Part shown: positions 47,602 through 57,097 of the stretch, one piece after another
Layout of the letters: every line of letters starts with the position of its first letter
How positions within the stretch are numbered: the stretch's first letter is position 1
Source: Aquimarina sp. BL5
GTDB taxonomy: Bacteria; Bacteroidota; Bacteroidia; Flavobacteriales; Flavobacteriaceae
Reading direction: 5' to 3'
NCBI RefSeq assembly: GCF_003443675.1
Contig: NZ_CP031963.1
Location: 4,748,501 to 4,812,500 of the forward strand
DNA length: 64,000 bases
Notes under the pieces: generated by a model
Told to the model about the DNA's origin: nothing
Seen by the model: the letters and a program-made list of their open reading frames with translations, nothing else
Databases searched by the model: none
Translations under genes and position numbers: made by a program

Positions 47602-48228
47602 TTAGTCTTCTTGGACTCGAATGAATTTATAAGGCCCTTGAATTTTGCCCCATATTTGTTTTCCTTGTGTATCATAACCTCGATCCCAAGAAGTGATTTT
47701 ATTTTTACTGATAACTATGTTACTTGTTGTGTAAGATATTTTATTACTGAAACTACTCGAACAAGTTCCTTTCTTTGTCTTTCCATGGTAAATAGTAGAT
47801 GTCTTCTTTTTGAAATACACTTCACATCCATCTCTGATTTTGAGGCTATCAATAGTTAAATGATCAAAAATTGAAATGTCTTTCCAGCCATTTGCATATC
47901 TTTTTCGATCGGGAATAATATAATTAACACTGCTAATGGTTAAGCTATCTAATTTCTTAAAGTTTATTATTCTTTGGTTATAAATTGAGGTGCTGTTTTT
48001 TTCATCATACAATTCTTGATAAAACCAATACCCTGGTCTATCATCCCAGATGGGAATATTGACCAAACATACTGCAGAATAACCAGATTCTTCCTTTGCT
48101 TGTTTATTTGAAGAAAATTTCCCTGATAATATTTCTGTGAGATCATTAATTTGAGAGCCTTGTTCTATCTTATTGCTACAACTAATTGTAGTAATTAATA
48201 AGCCTAGAAAAAGTAATGATCTCTGCAT
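47602..48228 (-). CDS. CpcT/CpeT-family lipoprotein
   Basis: A 208-residue lipoprotein (lipobox TISC, then SNKIEQ). The body matches the CpcT/CpeT chromophore-lyase fold: AVCLVNIPIWDDRPGYWFYQ, IRDGCEVYFKKK and the very typical SWDRGYDTQGKQIWGK followed by GPYKF. In cyanobacteria such proteins attach bilins to phycobiliproteins. This bacterium should have none, so another hydrophobic or tetrapyrrole-like ligand is possible. A TTG further upstream would add 5 residues; the ATG at 48228 gives the better signal peptide. The gene has no operon partner. Confidence 0.85.
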   Translation of the reverse strand: MQRSLLFLGLLITTISCSNKIEQGSQINDLTEILSGKFSSNKQAKEESGYSAVCLVNIPIWDDRPGYWFYQELYDEKNSTSIYNQRIINFKKLDSLTISSVNYIIPDRKRYANGWKDISIFDHLTIDSLKIRDGCEVYFKKKTSTIYHGKTKKGTCSSSFSNKISYTTSNIVISKNKITSWDRGYDTQGKQIWGKIQGPYKFIRVQED

Positions 48229-48262
48229 GTGATTTTTGTACAAAAATACTAATATTTTAACA

Positions 48263-48296
48263 AAAAAGCGTTATTTATCGATAAATAACGCTTTTT
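48263..48296. terminator. Bidirectional-looking terminator of the SDR gene
   Basis: A 34-bp perfect palindrome (17-bp arms, AAAAAGCGTTATTTATC and complement) flanked by A and T runs. It lies directly past the stop of the minus-strand gene at 48304 and before the CpeT-like gene. Confidence 0.85.
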
Positions 48297-48303
48297 GTCT
48301 ATA

Positions 48304-49737
48304 TTATTTTTTATTTAGTGATACGATATTGCGTATCATTCCTCCAAATATAAAGTAATGAAAAGGAACCATCAGATACCAGTATAATCTGCCCCAAATT
48401 CCTCTAGGTCTAAATGTAGCGGTTTGATGGAGGATGTTGTTTTCGTCAATGTCAAATTCTAACCAGGCTTCTCCCGGCACCTTCATTTCAGCAAAAAGTA
48501 GTAAGCGCTTTTCGTTTTTATCAGCAACCAAAACTCGCCAAAAATCCAAAGCATCTCCAGAGTAAATTTTATCAGGGTTTGTCCTTCCTCTTCTTAATCC
48601 AACTCCTCCAAAAAATTTATCAATATGTCCTCTTATTTTCCACATCCAATCTCCATAATACCAACCGGTTTCTCCACCTATTGCCCATATTCTTTCAACC
48701 ACCAGATTAGGATCACTAATTTTAATCTTCTTCTTGTCTCTAAGGCATCCTTTTTTAGGAACCGTAACATATTTCTGAATATCTTTATCAAAACGGCCGC
48801 TAATCATAGAATCCTTCCAACTTGATACAACCTGATTTTGTTCAATTTTGATAAATGCTAATTCCAGCGCTTTGGTATATGTCATTGGCTCAATTCCTAA
48901 CATTTCTTGTAATCGTTTGTCATTAGCAACTACTGGTATGCTCATACTATCGACCAGATTTAATGCAAGTTTATAAGAAGTAGAGGTTACAAAATACAAC
49001 CAATAAGAAGAAAGTTTAGGAGTCATAACAGGTAACGTAAAAATAAATAGTTTGACTCCCCTTACTTTTGCATAAAGCAATAACATTTGTTTATAGGTAA
49101 TTACATTAGGCCCACTGATATCAAATGATTGGTTGTAGCATTCCGAGTTGCCTAACACTCCTGTCATAAAACTTAGAACGTCTCTAACGGCAATAGGATG
49201 CGTTTTGGTGTTGACCCATTTTGGGGTTATCATAACAGGTAATTTTTCGCATAGATCTCTTATGATTTCAAAAGAAGAACTTCCAGATCCAACGATAATC
49301 CCTGATCGTAAAACGGTTAGATTAAAATTTCCTTGATATAAGGTTTCTTCAACATTCTTTCTCGACCAAAGGTGTTTAGATAAATTCTTTTCGTTTACAA
49401 TGCCGCTTAGATAGATTACCTGTTTAATATTGGTCTGAGCAACATATGTATTGAAGTTTTGAGCAGAAATCTCTTCTTTTTTGTCAAAGTCAGAAGTTGA
49501 TGAACTCATAGAATGAATTAGATAATAGGCTGCATCAATGTCCTTTGGTAGAATTTTAATGTCCGGATCTTCTAAAAAATCGATCTCTACAACAGAAATT
49601 TTTTTCACAGTCTCTTGATCGATTGACAGTCTGTCTTTATCTCTAACAGTACAGATGACTTCGTGACCAGAATCTAATAATAGAGGTAGCAATCTCATAC
49701 CAATATAGCCATTGGCACCAGTAAGTAATATCCGCAT
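48304..49737 (-). CDS. SDR-family NAD(P)-binding protein with DUF2867 domain
   Basis: A 477-residue two-domain protein. Residues 1-290 form an atypical short-chain dehydrogenase with the NAD(P) motif LLTGANGYIGMRLLP (GxxGxxG at 7-13) and YLSGIVNEKN in the place of the usual active-site helix; it resembles NmrA-like/complex-I-assembly-type SDRs rather than classical YxxxK enzymes. From about residue 340 a DUF2867 domain follows (RIWAIGGETGWYYGDWMWKI, DALDFWRVLVADK), ending in a hydrophobic stretch (GRLYWYLMVPFHYFIFGG) that may be membrane-associated. The reaction is unknown. Confidence 0.88.
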   Translation of the reverse strand: MRILLTGANGYIGMRLLPLLLDSGHEVICTVRDKDRLSIDQETVKKISVVEIDFLEDPDIKILPKDIDAAYYLIHSMSSSTSDFDKKEEISAQNFNTYVAQTNIKQVIYLSGIVNEKNLSKHLWSRKNVEETLYQGNFNLTVLRSGIIVGSGSSSFEIIRDLCEKLPVMITPKWVNTKTHPIAVRDVLSFMTGVLGNSECYNQSFDISGPNVITYKQMLLLYAKVRGVKLFIFTLPVMTPKLSSYWLYFVTSTSYKLALNLVDSMSIPVVANDKRLQEMLGIEPMTYTKALELAFIKIEQNQVVSSWKDSMISGRFDKDIQKYVTVPKKGCLRDKKKIKISDPNLVVERIWAIGGETGWYYGDWMWKIRGHIDKFFGGVGLRRGRTNPDKIYSGDALDFWRVLVADKNEKRLLLFAEMKVPGEAWLEFDIDENNILHQTATFRPRGIWGRLYWYLMVPFHYFIFGGMIRNIVSLNKK

Positions 49738-49863
49738 CTTTTTAGGTAAAAGATACGAAGAAATAAATTGGTTTTACTAACTGGGAGGAGAAGGATTTTA
49801 TATATGGTAGTGATTAAAGATTTAGTAATTTTTTATAATAAATCTTCCATGTTTGTGAACCTA

Positions 49864-50111
49864 TTATTTGCTTCGTAGCTTACTATTTTTTTTATGTCTA
49901 TGGATTAAGATATCAGTACTTTTTGCATAAAATTTAATAAAATATTTATCCTTGCCAACACTATGTTCTTTTGCTTTTTCTTGTAAATGTTCACTTTAGA
50001 ACTAGGAATAGCTAATACATATGTTTCTAAGCGAACTCTAACACCTACTAAAATACCTTTAGGGCTAAGTTTTATATAGTAACCGTTTAAATTGTTGTAA
50101 ACTGGCTTTTG
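49864..50111 (-). pseudogene. Frameshifted and 5'-truncated remnant of a small gene
   Basis: In the 468-nt gap before argS the minus strand holds two open pieces in different frames that read as one protein. The first runs from 50111 (after a TAA) and reads NGYYIKLSPKGILVGVRVRL and ETYVLAIPSSKVNIYKKKQK. The second continues after an A-rich stretch near 49970 as EHSVGKDKYFIKFYAKSTDI and ends at a TAA at 49864-49866. A one-base change in the A-run would join them. No start codon is present upstream. The rest of the gap (49738-49863 and 50112-50163) shows nothing recognisable. Confidence 0.5.
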
Positions 50112-50163
50112 TTATAAGATACGAATTGATGCGTATTGAAGTGGCAGAAGATTATATTTCTAT

Positions 50164-50171
50164 TATCTTTG
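50164..50171 (+). promoter_or_regulatory. Candidate -7 box of argS
   Basis: TATCTTTG matches TAnnTTTG, 34 nt before the argS ATG. No good TTTG lies 19 nt upstream, so the call rests on the -7 box alone. Confidence 0.55.
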
Positions 50172-50205
50172 CTGCCTAAATTTTGTATCAAATACAATTT
50201 ATAAA

Positions 50206-51984
50206 ATGACATTACAGCAAACCATTTCAGGACAGGTAAAAGCAGCAATAAAAGAACTATATAGTGCTAACTTAGAATCTGTAGAATTACAAGGCACTCG
50301 TAAGGAGTTCGAAGGCGATATTACAGTAGTAGTTTTTCCTATGTTACGCGTCGTAAAGGGTAATCCCGTTCAGATTGGGGAAGCTGTGGGAACGTATTTG
50401 GTGGAACGGGTAGAAGAGATTACATCATTTAATGTGGTAAAAGGATTTCTAAACCTTGTAATTGCTGATCAATATTATCTTAACTTTTTTACAGAAATAA
50501 AAGATATCGAACATTATGGTTTTGTAACTCCAAAAGATGGAGATAAAGCTGTTATGGTAGAATACTCTTCTCCTAATACAAATAAACCATTACATCTAGG
50601 CCATATAAGAAATAATTTATTAGGTTATGCGGTATCAGAAATCATTAAAGCTAGTGGTAAAAAAGTATATAAAACCCAGATTATTAATGATAGAGGAATT
50701 CATATTTGTAAAAGTATGGTGGCCTGGCAAAAATTTGGTGATGGCGCAACTCCAGAGTCTAGTGGATTAAAAGGAGATAAACTAGTAGGGAATTATTATG
50801 TAAAGTTTGATAAGGAATATAAAAGTGAAATATCAAAGTTGATTGCTTCTGGTAAAACAGAGGATGAAGCAAAAAAAGAAGCTCCTATTTTAATAGAAGC
50901 TCAAGAAATGCTTAGAAAATGGGAGGCTGGTGATGAAGATGTTGTGGAACTTTGGAAAACCATGAACAATTGGGTATATGCTGGTTTTGATCAGACTTAT
51001 AAAGCATTAGGTGTTGATTTTGATAGTTATTATTATGAAAGTAACACCTATCTTTTAGGAAAGGATAATATAGAAGAAGGTCTTACTAGTGGCGTATTCT
51101 TTAAGAAAGAAGATGGATCAGTTTGGTGTGATCTTACGGATGAAGGGCTGGATGAAAAATTGGTATTACGTAGTGATGGTACAGCAGTATATATGACCCA
51201 AGACATTGGTACAGCCATACAGCGTGTTAAAGATAATCCAGATATCGGAGGAATGATTTATACCGTTGGTAACGAACAAGATTATCATTTTAAAGTGCTG
51301 TTTCTGATTCTTAAAAAACTTGGATATGATTGGTCCAAGAATTTACACCATCTTAGTTACGGAATGGTTGATCTACCAAGTGGGAAAATGAAGAGTAGAG
51401 AAGGTACTGTAGTAGATGCAGATGATCTTATCATAGAAATGGCAGAAACTGCAGGAGAGATTTCTAAAGAATTAGGAAAATTAGAAGGGTATTCTGAAGA
51501 AGAAAAAAATGATGTCTACAAAACTATAGGTTTAGGGGCGTTAAAATATTTTCTTCTTAAAGTAGATCCTAAAAAAAGAATACTTTTTGATCCTTCCGAG
51601 TCGGTAGACTTTCAAGGAAATACTGGACCTTTTATCCAATATACATATGCAAGAATTCAAGCTATAATACGTAAAGCAGATTTTGATTTGAATGATTCTT
51701 CGAAAAATATATCATTGGATGGAAAAGAGAAAGAATTAATAAAATTATTAGAAATATATCCTGAAATTATTCAGAATGCAGCAAAGGATTTAAGTCCAGC
51801 AATTATAGCTAATTACACCTATGATCTAGTAAAGGGATATAATTCATTTTTTCAGAATGTATCTATATTTGGGGCAGATTCTAAAGCAGAAAAGATTTTT
51901 AGAGTTCAGCTTTCGGGAGTAGTTGGTGCTACTATTAAATCAGCATTTGGACTATTAGGAATTCAGGTTCCAGAGCGTATGTAA
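50206..51984 (+). CDS. argS: Arginyl-tRNA synthetase
   Basis: ArgRS charges tRNA-Arg. The 592-residue class I synthetase has the N-terminal Add-1 domain, HLGH (130-133; the HIGH motif) in KPLHLGHIRNNLLGY, the KMSKS counterpart KMKS (394-397) in LPSGKMKSREGTVVDADDL, and the C-terminal DALR anticodon-binding domain (FIQYTYARIQAIIRKA onward). It ends in QVPERM, the standard C-terminus. Convergent with the histidine kinase gene at 4 nt distance. Confidence 0.98.
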   Translation: MTLQQTISGQVKAAIKELYSANLESVELQGTRKEFEGDITVVVFPMLRVVKGNPVQIGEAVGTYLVERVEEITSFNVVKGFLNLVIADQYYLNFFTEIKDIEHYGFVTPKDGDKAVMVEYSSPNTNKPLHLGHIRNNLLGYAVSEIIKASGKKVYKTQIINDRGIHICKSMVAWQKFGDGATPESSGLKGDKLVGNYYVKFDKEYKSEISKLIASGKTEDEAKKEAPILIEAQEMLRKWEAGDEDVVELWKTMNNWVYAGFDQTYKALGVDFDSYYYESNTYLLGKDNIEEGLTSGVFFKKEDGSVWCDLTDEGLDEKLVLRSDGTAVYMTQDIGTAIQRVKDNPDIGGMIYTVGNEQDYHFKVLFLILKKLGYDWSKNLHHLSYGMVDLPSGKMKSREGTVVDADDLIIEMAETAGEISKELGKLEGYSEEEKNDVYKTIGLGALKYFLLKVDPKKRILFDPSESVDFQGNTGPFIQYTYARIQAIIRKADFDLNDSSKNISLDGKEKELIKLLEIYPEIIQNAAKDLSPAIIANYTYDLVKGYNSFFQNVSIFGADSKAEKIFRVQLSGVVGATIKSAFGLLGIQVPERM

Positions 51985-51988
51985 TAAT

Positions 51989-53977
51989 CTATGAGACTTG
52001 TGTTTTAGGAAGTGCAATGCAAAAAGTGCTTCCTTCTCCTTGACTGCTTTCAACGTCTAGGGTTCCTCGATTGAGGGTAATTAACTCTGTGCAGATTTTT
52101 AATCCTAACCCAGTACCTGTTTCATTGTTCGTGCCTTTAGTAGTTAGGTTTTCATCAGAAAAAAGTTTGACTATATTTTCTTTAGAAATCCCTATTCCTG
52201 TATCTTCAATATAAATTTTGGTACTATCTTCTTCTTCCTTTTTATAAATGGTGATTGTATCGCCCGAGTTGCAAAATTTTATAGCATTAGCAATTAGGTT
52301 TTGAGTTACAATCGTGGACATATCCTTATCTGCATAGACTATCGTAGTTTCTTTCATATTATTAATAAGTCTAATTCCTTTCTTAGAAGCTTTGGATGCA
52401 AAAAACACAAATTTACCTTTTATTATTTCAGAGAAATCAAAAGTTTTGGGATTGGCCTTAAGCTCATTCATTTGAGACTTAGACCAGTTTAAAAGATTAG
52501 TTAGCAGTAAAGATGTCTGATGAGCACTATTAGACAATAGTGGAATTATTTCCTTAAATTCATTTTCGGAAATCACATCATCTCTTAATAAATTAAGAGT
52601 ATTATCAAGTCCGTGAATTTCATTTTTTAAATCGTGGGAGACTATAGAAAACAGTTTGTTTTTTACCTGATTAGATTCGTTAAGTTCCTTAATATATTTT
52701 GCCCTTTGTAATCTACTTTTTACGATACCAATGATAAAAATAAATGCCACAGCAAAAGCAGCAATTGCAACGTATGTGTAAATTTTTTGTTTAAATAGTT
52801 CTTCCTTAACTCCTTGTTCTGCTATTTTTTGTTTATCCAAAACAGCTTGTTGTCTTTTTTCGTTTTCAAGCCTTTTTTTAACTAGGTCTATTTTCTGGCT
52901 GGTTTCTTTAAGTGTATGTTCATTAAATAGATTTTTGTATTCTTTTTGCCACTTGTAGGCACTTACATAATTACCTCTAGCAGAATCTAATACAGAAGAT
53001 AGATCATAACTATGAAGTAATAAAGGGGTAGAGTTAAGATTTTCAGCTTCTTTCCTAGCTGCTGATATATATGTGTCTGCTTCTTGATATTTGTTCGTTT
53101 TGATAGCAATTTCGCCTAGTGATAGTTTTGTTCGGGTAAGCCGTTCTTTATAAGTTATTTTTCCACCGAGAAAAAGTGCAGACTCGTAATACTTTTTGGA
53201 CTGATGATATTCTTTCTTAATAAAAGAGATTTTTCCCAATGCGCTATATGTCTCAGAGATACCTTTACTATCATTTTCTTCTTTGTTTATTCTTAAAGAT
53301 TGATTAAGTAATACTAATGCACTATCTAGCTTCTTTTCTTTTGTATAAACTATAGCTAAATTATTTAGTGTGGAACCGATAGTTTTTGAATTCGTTTTCT
53401 TTTTAAGTTGTAATGATTGGTAGTAATATTTTTTAGCTGCTTCAAATTCATTAAGGTCTCCATATACATTGCCAATATTATTGATAGTTGTCGATAGACT
53501 AACGCTGTCTTTTAGTTTTTCATAGTATATGTTTGCTTCTAAGAGATGGGTAATACTCTTTTCTGGATTCCCTAATCGCTGTTCTATAACAGCTTTGTTG
53601 TTTTGAATCATTGCAAGTCCTCTGGTGTAATTGATTCTTCCATAATATAAAGCCGCCTGATCAAAACATTTCAATGATTCATAGAGTTCATCAGTTTGGT
53701 TATATATAGATGCTTTTTCATTGTGTAATTGACCAACTCCTTTGTCATATTTTATGTTTTTAGAAATTCTTATAAAAGAGTCGCAATATTTTAAACCTTC
53801 TTCAAATTGTTCATTTAAGCCCAATTCATAAATTAGGTCAGCTGCTAAGTTAATATGTAATGAATCCGATACAGAATTAGTAACTAGAATAAGACTGTCT
53901 AATTGTTTTTGTTGACAAAGAGAAATATTACTAAAAAAGAGTAATATCAATGTCAGATAATTATAGCGATGTTTCAT
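51989..53977 (-). CDS. TPR-containing sensor histidine kinase
   Basis: A 662-residue kinase: signal peptide (to about residue 21), tetratricopeptide repeats in the periplasm (about 45-350, with repeats around GNVYGDLNEFEAAKKYYYQS), a coiled coil, one membrane helix (about 400-420) and a cytoplasmic HisKA/HATPase unit. His448 in SIVSHDLKNEIHG is the phospho-acceptor; N-box QNLIANAIKF, G1 DTGIGI (592-597) and G2 GTGLGL (621-626) are intact. No response regulator is next to it, so it is an orphan kinase by position. The signal sensed by the TPR part is unknown. Confidence 0.93.
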   Translation of the reverse strand: MKHRYNYLTLILLFFSNISLCQQKQLDSLILVTNSVSDSLHINLAADLIYELGLNEQFEEGLKYCDSFIRISKNIKYDKGVGQLHNEKASIYNQTDELYESLKCFDQAALYYGRINYTRGLAMIQNNKAVIEQRLGNPEKSITHLLEANIYYEKLKDSVSLSTTINNIGNVYGDLNEFEAAKKYYYQSLQLKKKTNSKTIGSTLNNLAIVYTKEKKLDSALVLLNQSLRINKEENDSKGISETYSALGKISFIKKEYHQSKKYYESALFLGGKITYKERLTRTKLSLGEIAIKTNKYQEADTYISAARKEAENLNSTPLLLHSYDLSSVLDSARGNYVSAYKWQKEYKNLFNEHTLKETSQKIDLVKKRLENEKRQQAVLDKQKIAEQGVKEELFKQKIYTYVAIAAFAVAFIFIIGIVKSRLQRAKYIKELNESNQVKNKLFSIVSHDLKNEIHGLDNTLNLLRDDVISENEFKEIIPLLSNSAHQTSLLLTNLLNWSKSQMNELKANPKTFDFSEIIKGKFVFFASKASKKGIRLINNMKETTIVYADKDMSTIVTQNLIANAIKFCNSGDTITIYKKEEEDSTKIYIEDTGIGISKENIVKLFSDENLTTKGTNNETGTGLGLKICTELITLNRGTLDVESSQGEGSTFCIALPKTQVS

Positions 53978-54128
53978 GTATATTATTTAGGGCAGGTATA
54001 AATTACAATATTTTCATCTAATTTTATGTTTTTTTTAACAAAAATTTTTATTTCTAAGTGTTTTTTGTTTATTTTAGGAAAAAGTTGTTTTACCCCATAA
54101 TAAAAGAAGTTTTCTTCTACTATACGAA

Positions 54129-54596
54129 ATGAATTATCAAATTTCTAGAGCTACTGATAGTGATCTACCTTTAATGCAGCGTCTGTTTTATCAGACAGTT
54201 ACTATTTATGGTTCCAAAATTTTTACTAAAGAAGAAGTAAAAATATTTTCTAGATTAGCTTTAGATAAAAAACATTGGATTCAAAAGTTTACTGAAGATT
54301 TTGTGTACAATGCAAAACTAAATGGAGAGGTGGTTGGTTCATTTTCTCTTAGTAAAGATGGAGTAATAGAATATATTTTTGTCCATCAGAATTATCAAGG
54401 TAGAGGCATTGCAAAAGAGTTATATAAAACTTTAGAGAACGTCGCGGAAGATGCTAACATAGAAGTCTTAACAACTCGAATTAATATTAGCACAAGAGAT
54501 TTTTTTAAGAAAAATGGTTTTGAAATAATCAAAAGTATAGAGAAAGTAGCTGGAGGAGAAGATATAGTTACTTACAATGGAGTAAAGAATCTTTAG
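54129..54596 (+). CDS. GNAT-family N-acetyltransferase
   Basis: A 155-residue acetyl-CoA-dependent acyltransferase. Motif A for CoA binding is VHQNYQGRGIAKELYKTLE (Q-x-x-G-x-G/A), preceded by the beta-strand IEYIFV and followed by FFKKNGFEIIKS (motif B region). The acceptor, protein or small molecule, cannot be predicted. Its TAG stop overlaps the stop codon of the convergent TonB-receptor gene. Confidence 0.92.
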   Translation: MNYQISRATDSDLPLMQRLFYQTVTIYGSKIFTKEEVKIFSRLALDKKHWIQKFTEDFVYNAKLNGEVVGSFSLSKDGVIEYIFVHQNYQGRGIAKELYKTLENVAEDANIEVLTTRINISTRDFFKKNGFEIIKSIEKVAGGEDIVTYNGVKNL

Positions 54597-57097
54597 AAAT
54601 TTAGACGGAAAACCGCATTTGGGGTAATACTAAGACCTAATTCTTTTACTTCTTCGACTTCTTCCATATCATTTTGATCTCTTATAGTGTAATATGTGTT
54701 AAAAGGGTTTTCCTGATCAGTAATATTCCAAATAGAAATTCCCGCAAGGCCATTTATTTTTTCTGTAATTTTAAAAGTGTAGGTAGAGGAAATATCTAAT
54801 CTAATATAACTATCCAACCGTTCGCTATTGGGATTTAAGTAATCTATAGTCTCATTTTCGATCATATTATTAGGGTTAGGTAAAGTAGTCGGTTTTCCAC
54901 TATGCCAGTTAATACCACCAGAGATTTTTAGATTGTTCTTATTATATGCAACAGCAAAGTTTATATTATGACGTATATCAATATTATTAGGAAAATTAGA
55001 AGGGCTTAAATTATTAAATGTGTATTCATTGTCCGCATAGGAGTAACTAAGCCAAGAACTAAAGTTTTTAAATCTTTTGTTGACTAAAAAATCAATTCCT
55101 AAGACAGAATAACTACCATGATCATTTTCAAATTCAAATTGATTTTGAAAACCTTGACTTCGCGTAATAATACCTTCAACATTTTTATAATAAACATCTG
55201 TTGTAACTAGCCAATTATTATGGTTGTAACTTAGACCAATAGATGCTTGTTTACTTTTTAGGATAGGGATATCTTCATTATTTGATAATACCCACCTTCG
55301 ACTTTCTATCCCTAAAAAATCATTTTGAAGATCAATAATCTGAGAACTTGATTGGCTTTTTATTTCACCGAGAAGTTCTAATGTAAAATGATTCGTAAAT
55401 CGTTTATAAAGATTTATACGGGGCTCAAAAATATAGGTGTCAAATTTCTCTAAATAATTAAGACGAGCTCCCAAATTGGCATATATAGAGTTACTGTCAG
55501 ATTTGTATTCTATCTCAGAGAATATACCATGCGTTCGAACGACTTCTTTTGTAAGATCTCTAAACGTTGGATTATTTAAATCCCGTAGATATGATACTCC
55601 TGTTTCGTTAAATTGATATCCACTTTTTAAATTAATATTTGAATTAGTCTTAAGTAATGTATTCAGTTTTACACCATTTTCCAAAACATCATTTTCTTGT
55701 AAAAGCCTTTGATTGTTTGGTATATCCGAATTAACCGTTTTTAGTGTATAGTTTGTTCCATAGAGGAGTAGTTCACTCAGAAAAACTTCGCTCCAATTAC
55801 GTTGGTACAGAATACCGCCTACAATATTTTTTTGTTTAGCACTGCTTTCTCTAGAAATATCAATCTGACTATCCATATTATTTTCCTGAAAAACAAGATT
55901 ATTACGCGTTACCAAGGCGTTCACTTTAATAAGATCTTTGGATGATAGTTGATACAACCATCTCATACTTGCGTCATAAAAAGAAAATCGTTCATCAGAA
56001 TTATTACTAATAATTACTTCAGAATTCTGAAAAGCTCTATCAAAAAATCTATTATAGGTAGGGGTTTTCAAGATGTCATTGATCGAGTGTCTTACGGCTA
56101 ATTGAATGGAAGATTTTTTGTTGATAGGAGTGTCAATATAGCTATCCACACTTATTAAGTTTAAACCAATACTAGCATCTAATTCATCATTAATGTTGTT
56201 GGTAGTATTCATAGCGATCACACTCGAAACTCCATCTCCATACCTTGCACTAGAACCATTCTTGAATACTTGAACGTTTTTGGTTAGATATGGATTAAAT
56301 GCAGAAATAAGTCCAAAAAAGTGACTGGATTGGTACATCTTTATCCCGTCCCATAGTATAAGATTTTGGTCATTAGTTCCACCACGAACATTAATATCAG
56401 AAACAGTCTCATTTGCACTCAGAATACCGGGAAGGGCTTGGATAGTCTGTAATAAATCAGGTTCGGTAAGGCCTGGTAGAATGCCAAACTTATTATAATC
56501 TATACGAACAGAACCATCTAGTTGCTTATCTATCCCCTTAATTAAATAATTATTAAGTATAATCTCATTTATATATTCGACTTTTTGCGTTAGAGTAATG
56601 TTTTTACAAGGTTCCTTAATAAAGTCTAGTGAAGAAAGTATTAGTGGTACATATCCTAGATAACTAATTTTGATTTTCTCATTAGGTGATTCAATTTTAA
56701 GTATGAATTTACCTTCAGGATCACTAATTGTAGCATGCTCCGAACTCTGGATAGTCGCATCACTTATAATAAGATTATCAGTGCCTTTTAGAATTCCACA
56801 AATTTCTACAGGTTTAAAACTTAATGCGACAGTATTATTTTTTAAAATAGTATAGTTAAAAGGTGTGTTGGTCTCAAGATGCCTTATGGTTTCTTCAAAA
56901 TTTATTGAATCCAAAGGTTTGGGAATATGAATTCCTTCTAGTTCTTGATTAATATATGAAAAATCGTATCCAAATTTTTTCTGGATAGTCTTTAAAATAG
57001 ATATAAGAGAATATGTGTCTTTTTCGGTTTGGGATGTAGCCGTAAAAAGAACAAAAAATATTAGGAGACTGGAAACGAGGATTTTGGGTTTAATCAC
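54593..57097 (-). CDS. FecA-type TonB-dependent receptor
   Basis: An 834-residue outer-membrane receptor. Signal peptide ends TATSQ; next a secretin/TonB N-terminal (STN) domain (about 25-95) that in FecA contacts FecR in the periplasm; then a carboxypeptidase-like beta-sandwich (about 95-175), a plug (about 200-310; GILSANETVSDINVRGGTND and NLILWDGIKMYQSSHFFG) and a barrel ending NAVFRLNF. The GTG start overlaps the fecR-like stop by 4 nt (GTGA), which indicates coupling. With the sigma and anti-sigma genes upstream this is a surface-signalling receptor. No SusD partner is present; the ligand is unknown. Confidence 0.94.
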   Translation of the reverse strand: MIKPKILVSSLLIFFVLFTATSQTEKDTYSLISILKTIQKKFGYDFSYINQELEGIHIPKPLDSINFEETIRHLETNTPFNYTILKNNTVALSFKPVEICGILKGTDNLIISDATIQSSEHATISDPEGKFILKIESPNEKIKISYLGYVPLILSSLDFIKEPCKNITLTQKVEYINEIILNNYLIKGIDKQLDGSVRIDYNKFGILPGLTEPDLLQTIQALPGILSANETVSDINVRGGTNDQNLILWDGIKMYQSSHFFGLISAFNPYLTKNVQVFKNGSSARYGDGVSSVIAMNTTNNINDELDASIGLNLISVDSYIDTPINKKSSIQLAVRHSINDILKTPTYNRFFDRAFQNSEVIISNNSDERFSFYDASMRWLYQLSSKDLIKVNALVTRNNLVFQENNMDSQIDISRESSAKQKNIVGGILYQRNWSEVFLSELLLYGTNYTLKTVNSDIPNNQRLLQENDVLENGVKLNTLLKTNSNINLKSGYQFNETGVSYLRDLNNPTFRDLTKEVVRTHGIFSEIEYKSDSNSIYANLGARLNYLEKFDTYIFEPRINLYKRFTNHFTLELLGEIKSQSSSQIIDLQNDFLGIESRRWVLSNNEDIPILKSKQASIGLSYNHNNWLVTTDVYYKNVEGIITRSQGFQNQFEFENDHGSYSVLGIDFLVNKRFKNFSSWLSYSYADNEYTFNNLSPSNFPNNIDIRHNINFAVAYNKNNLKISGGINWHSGKPTTLPNPNNMIENETIDYLNPNSERLDSYIRLDISSTYTFKITEKINGLAGISIWNITDQENPFNTYYTIRDQNDMEEVEEVKELGLSITPNAVFRLNF

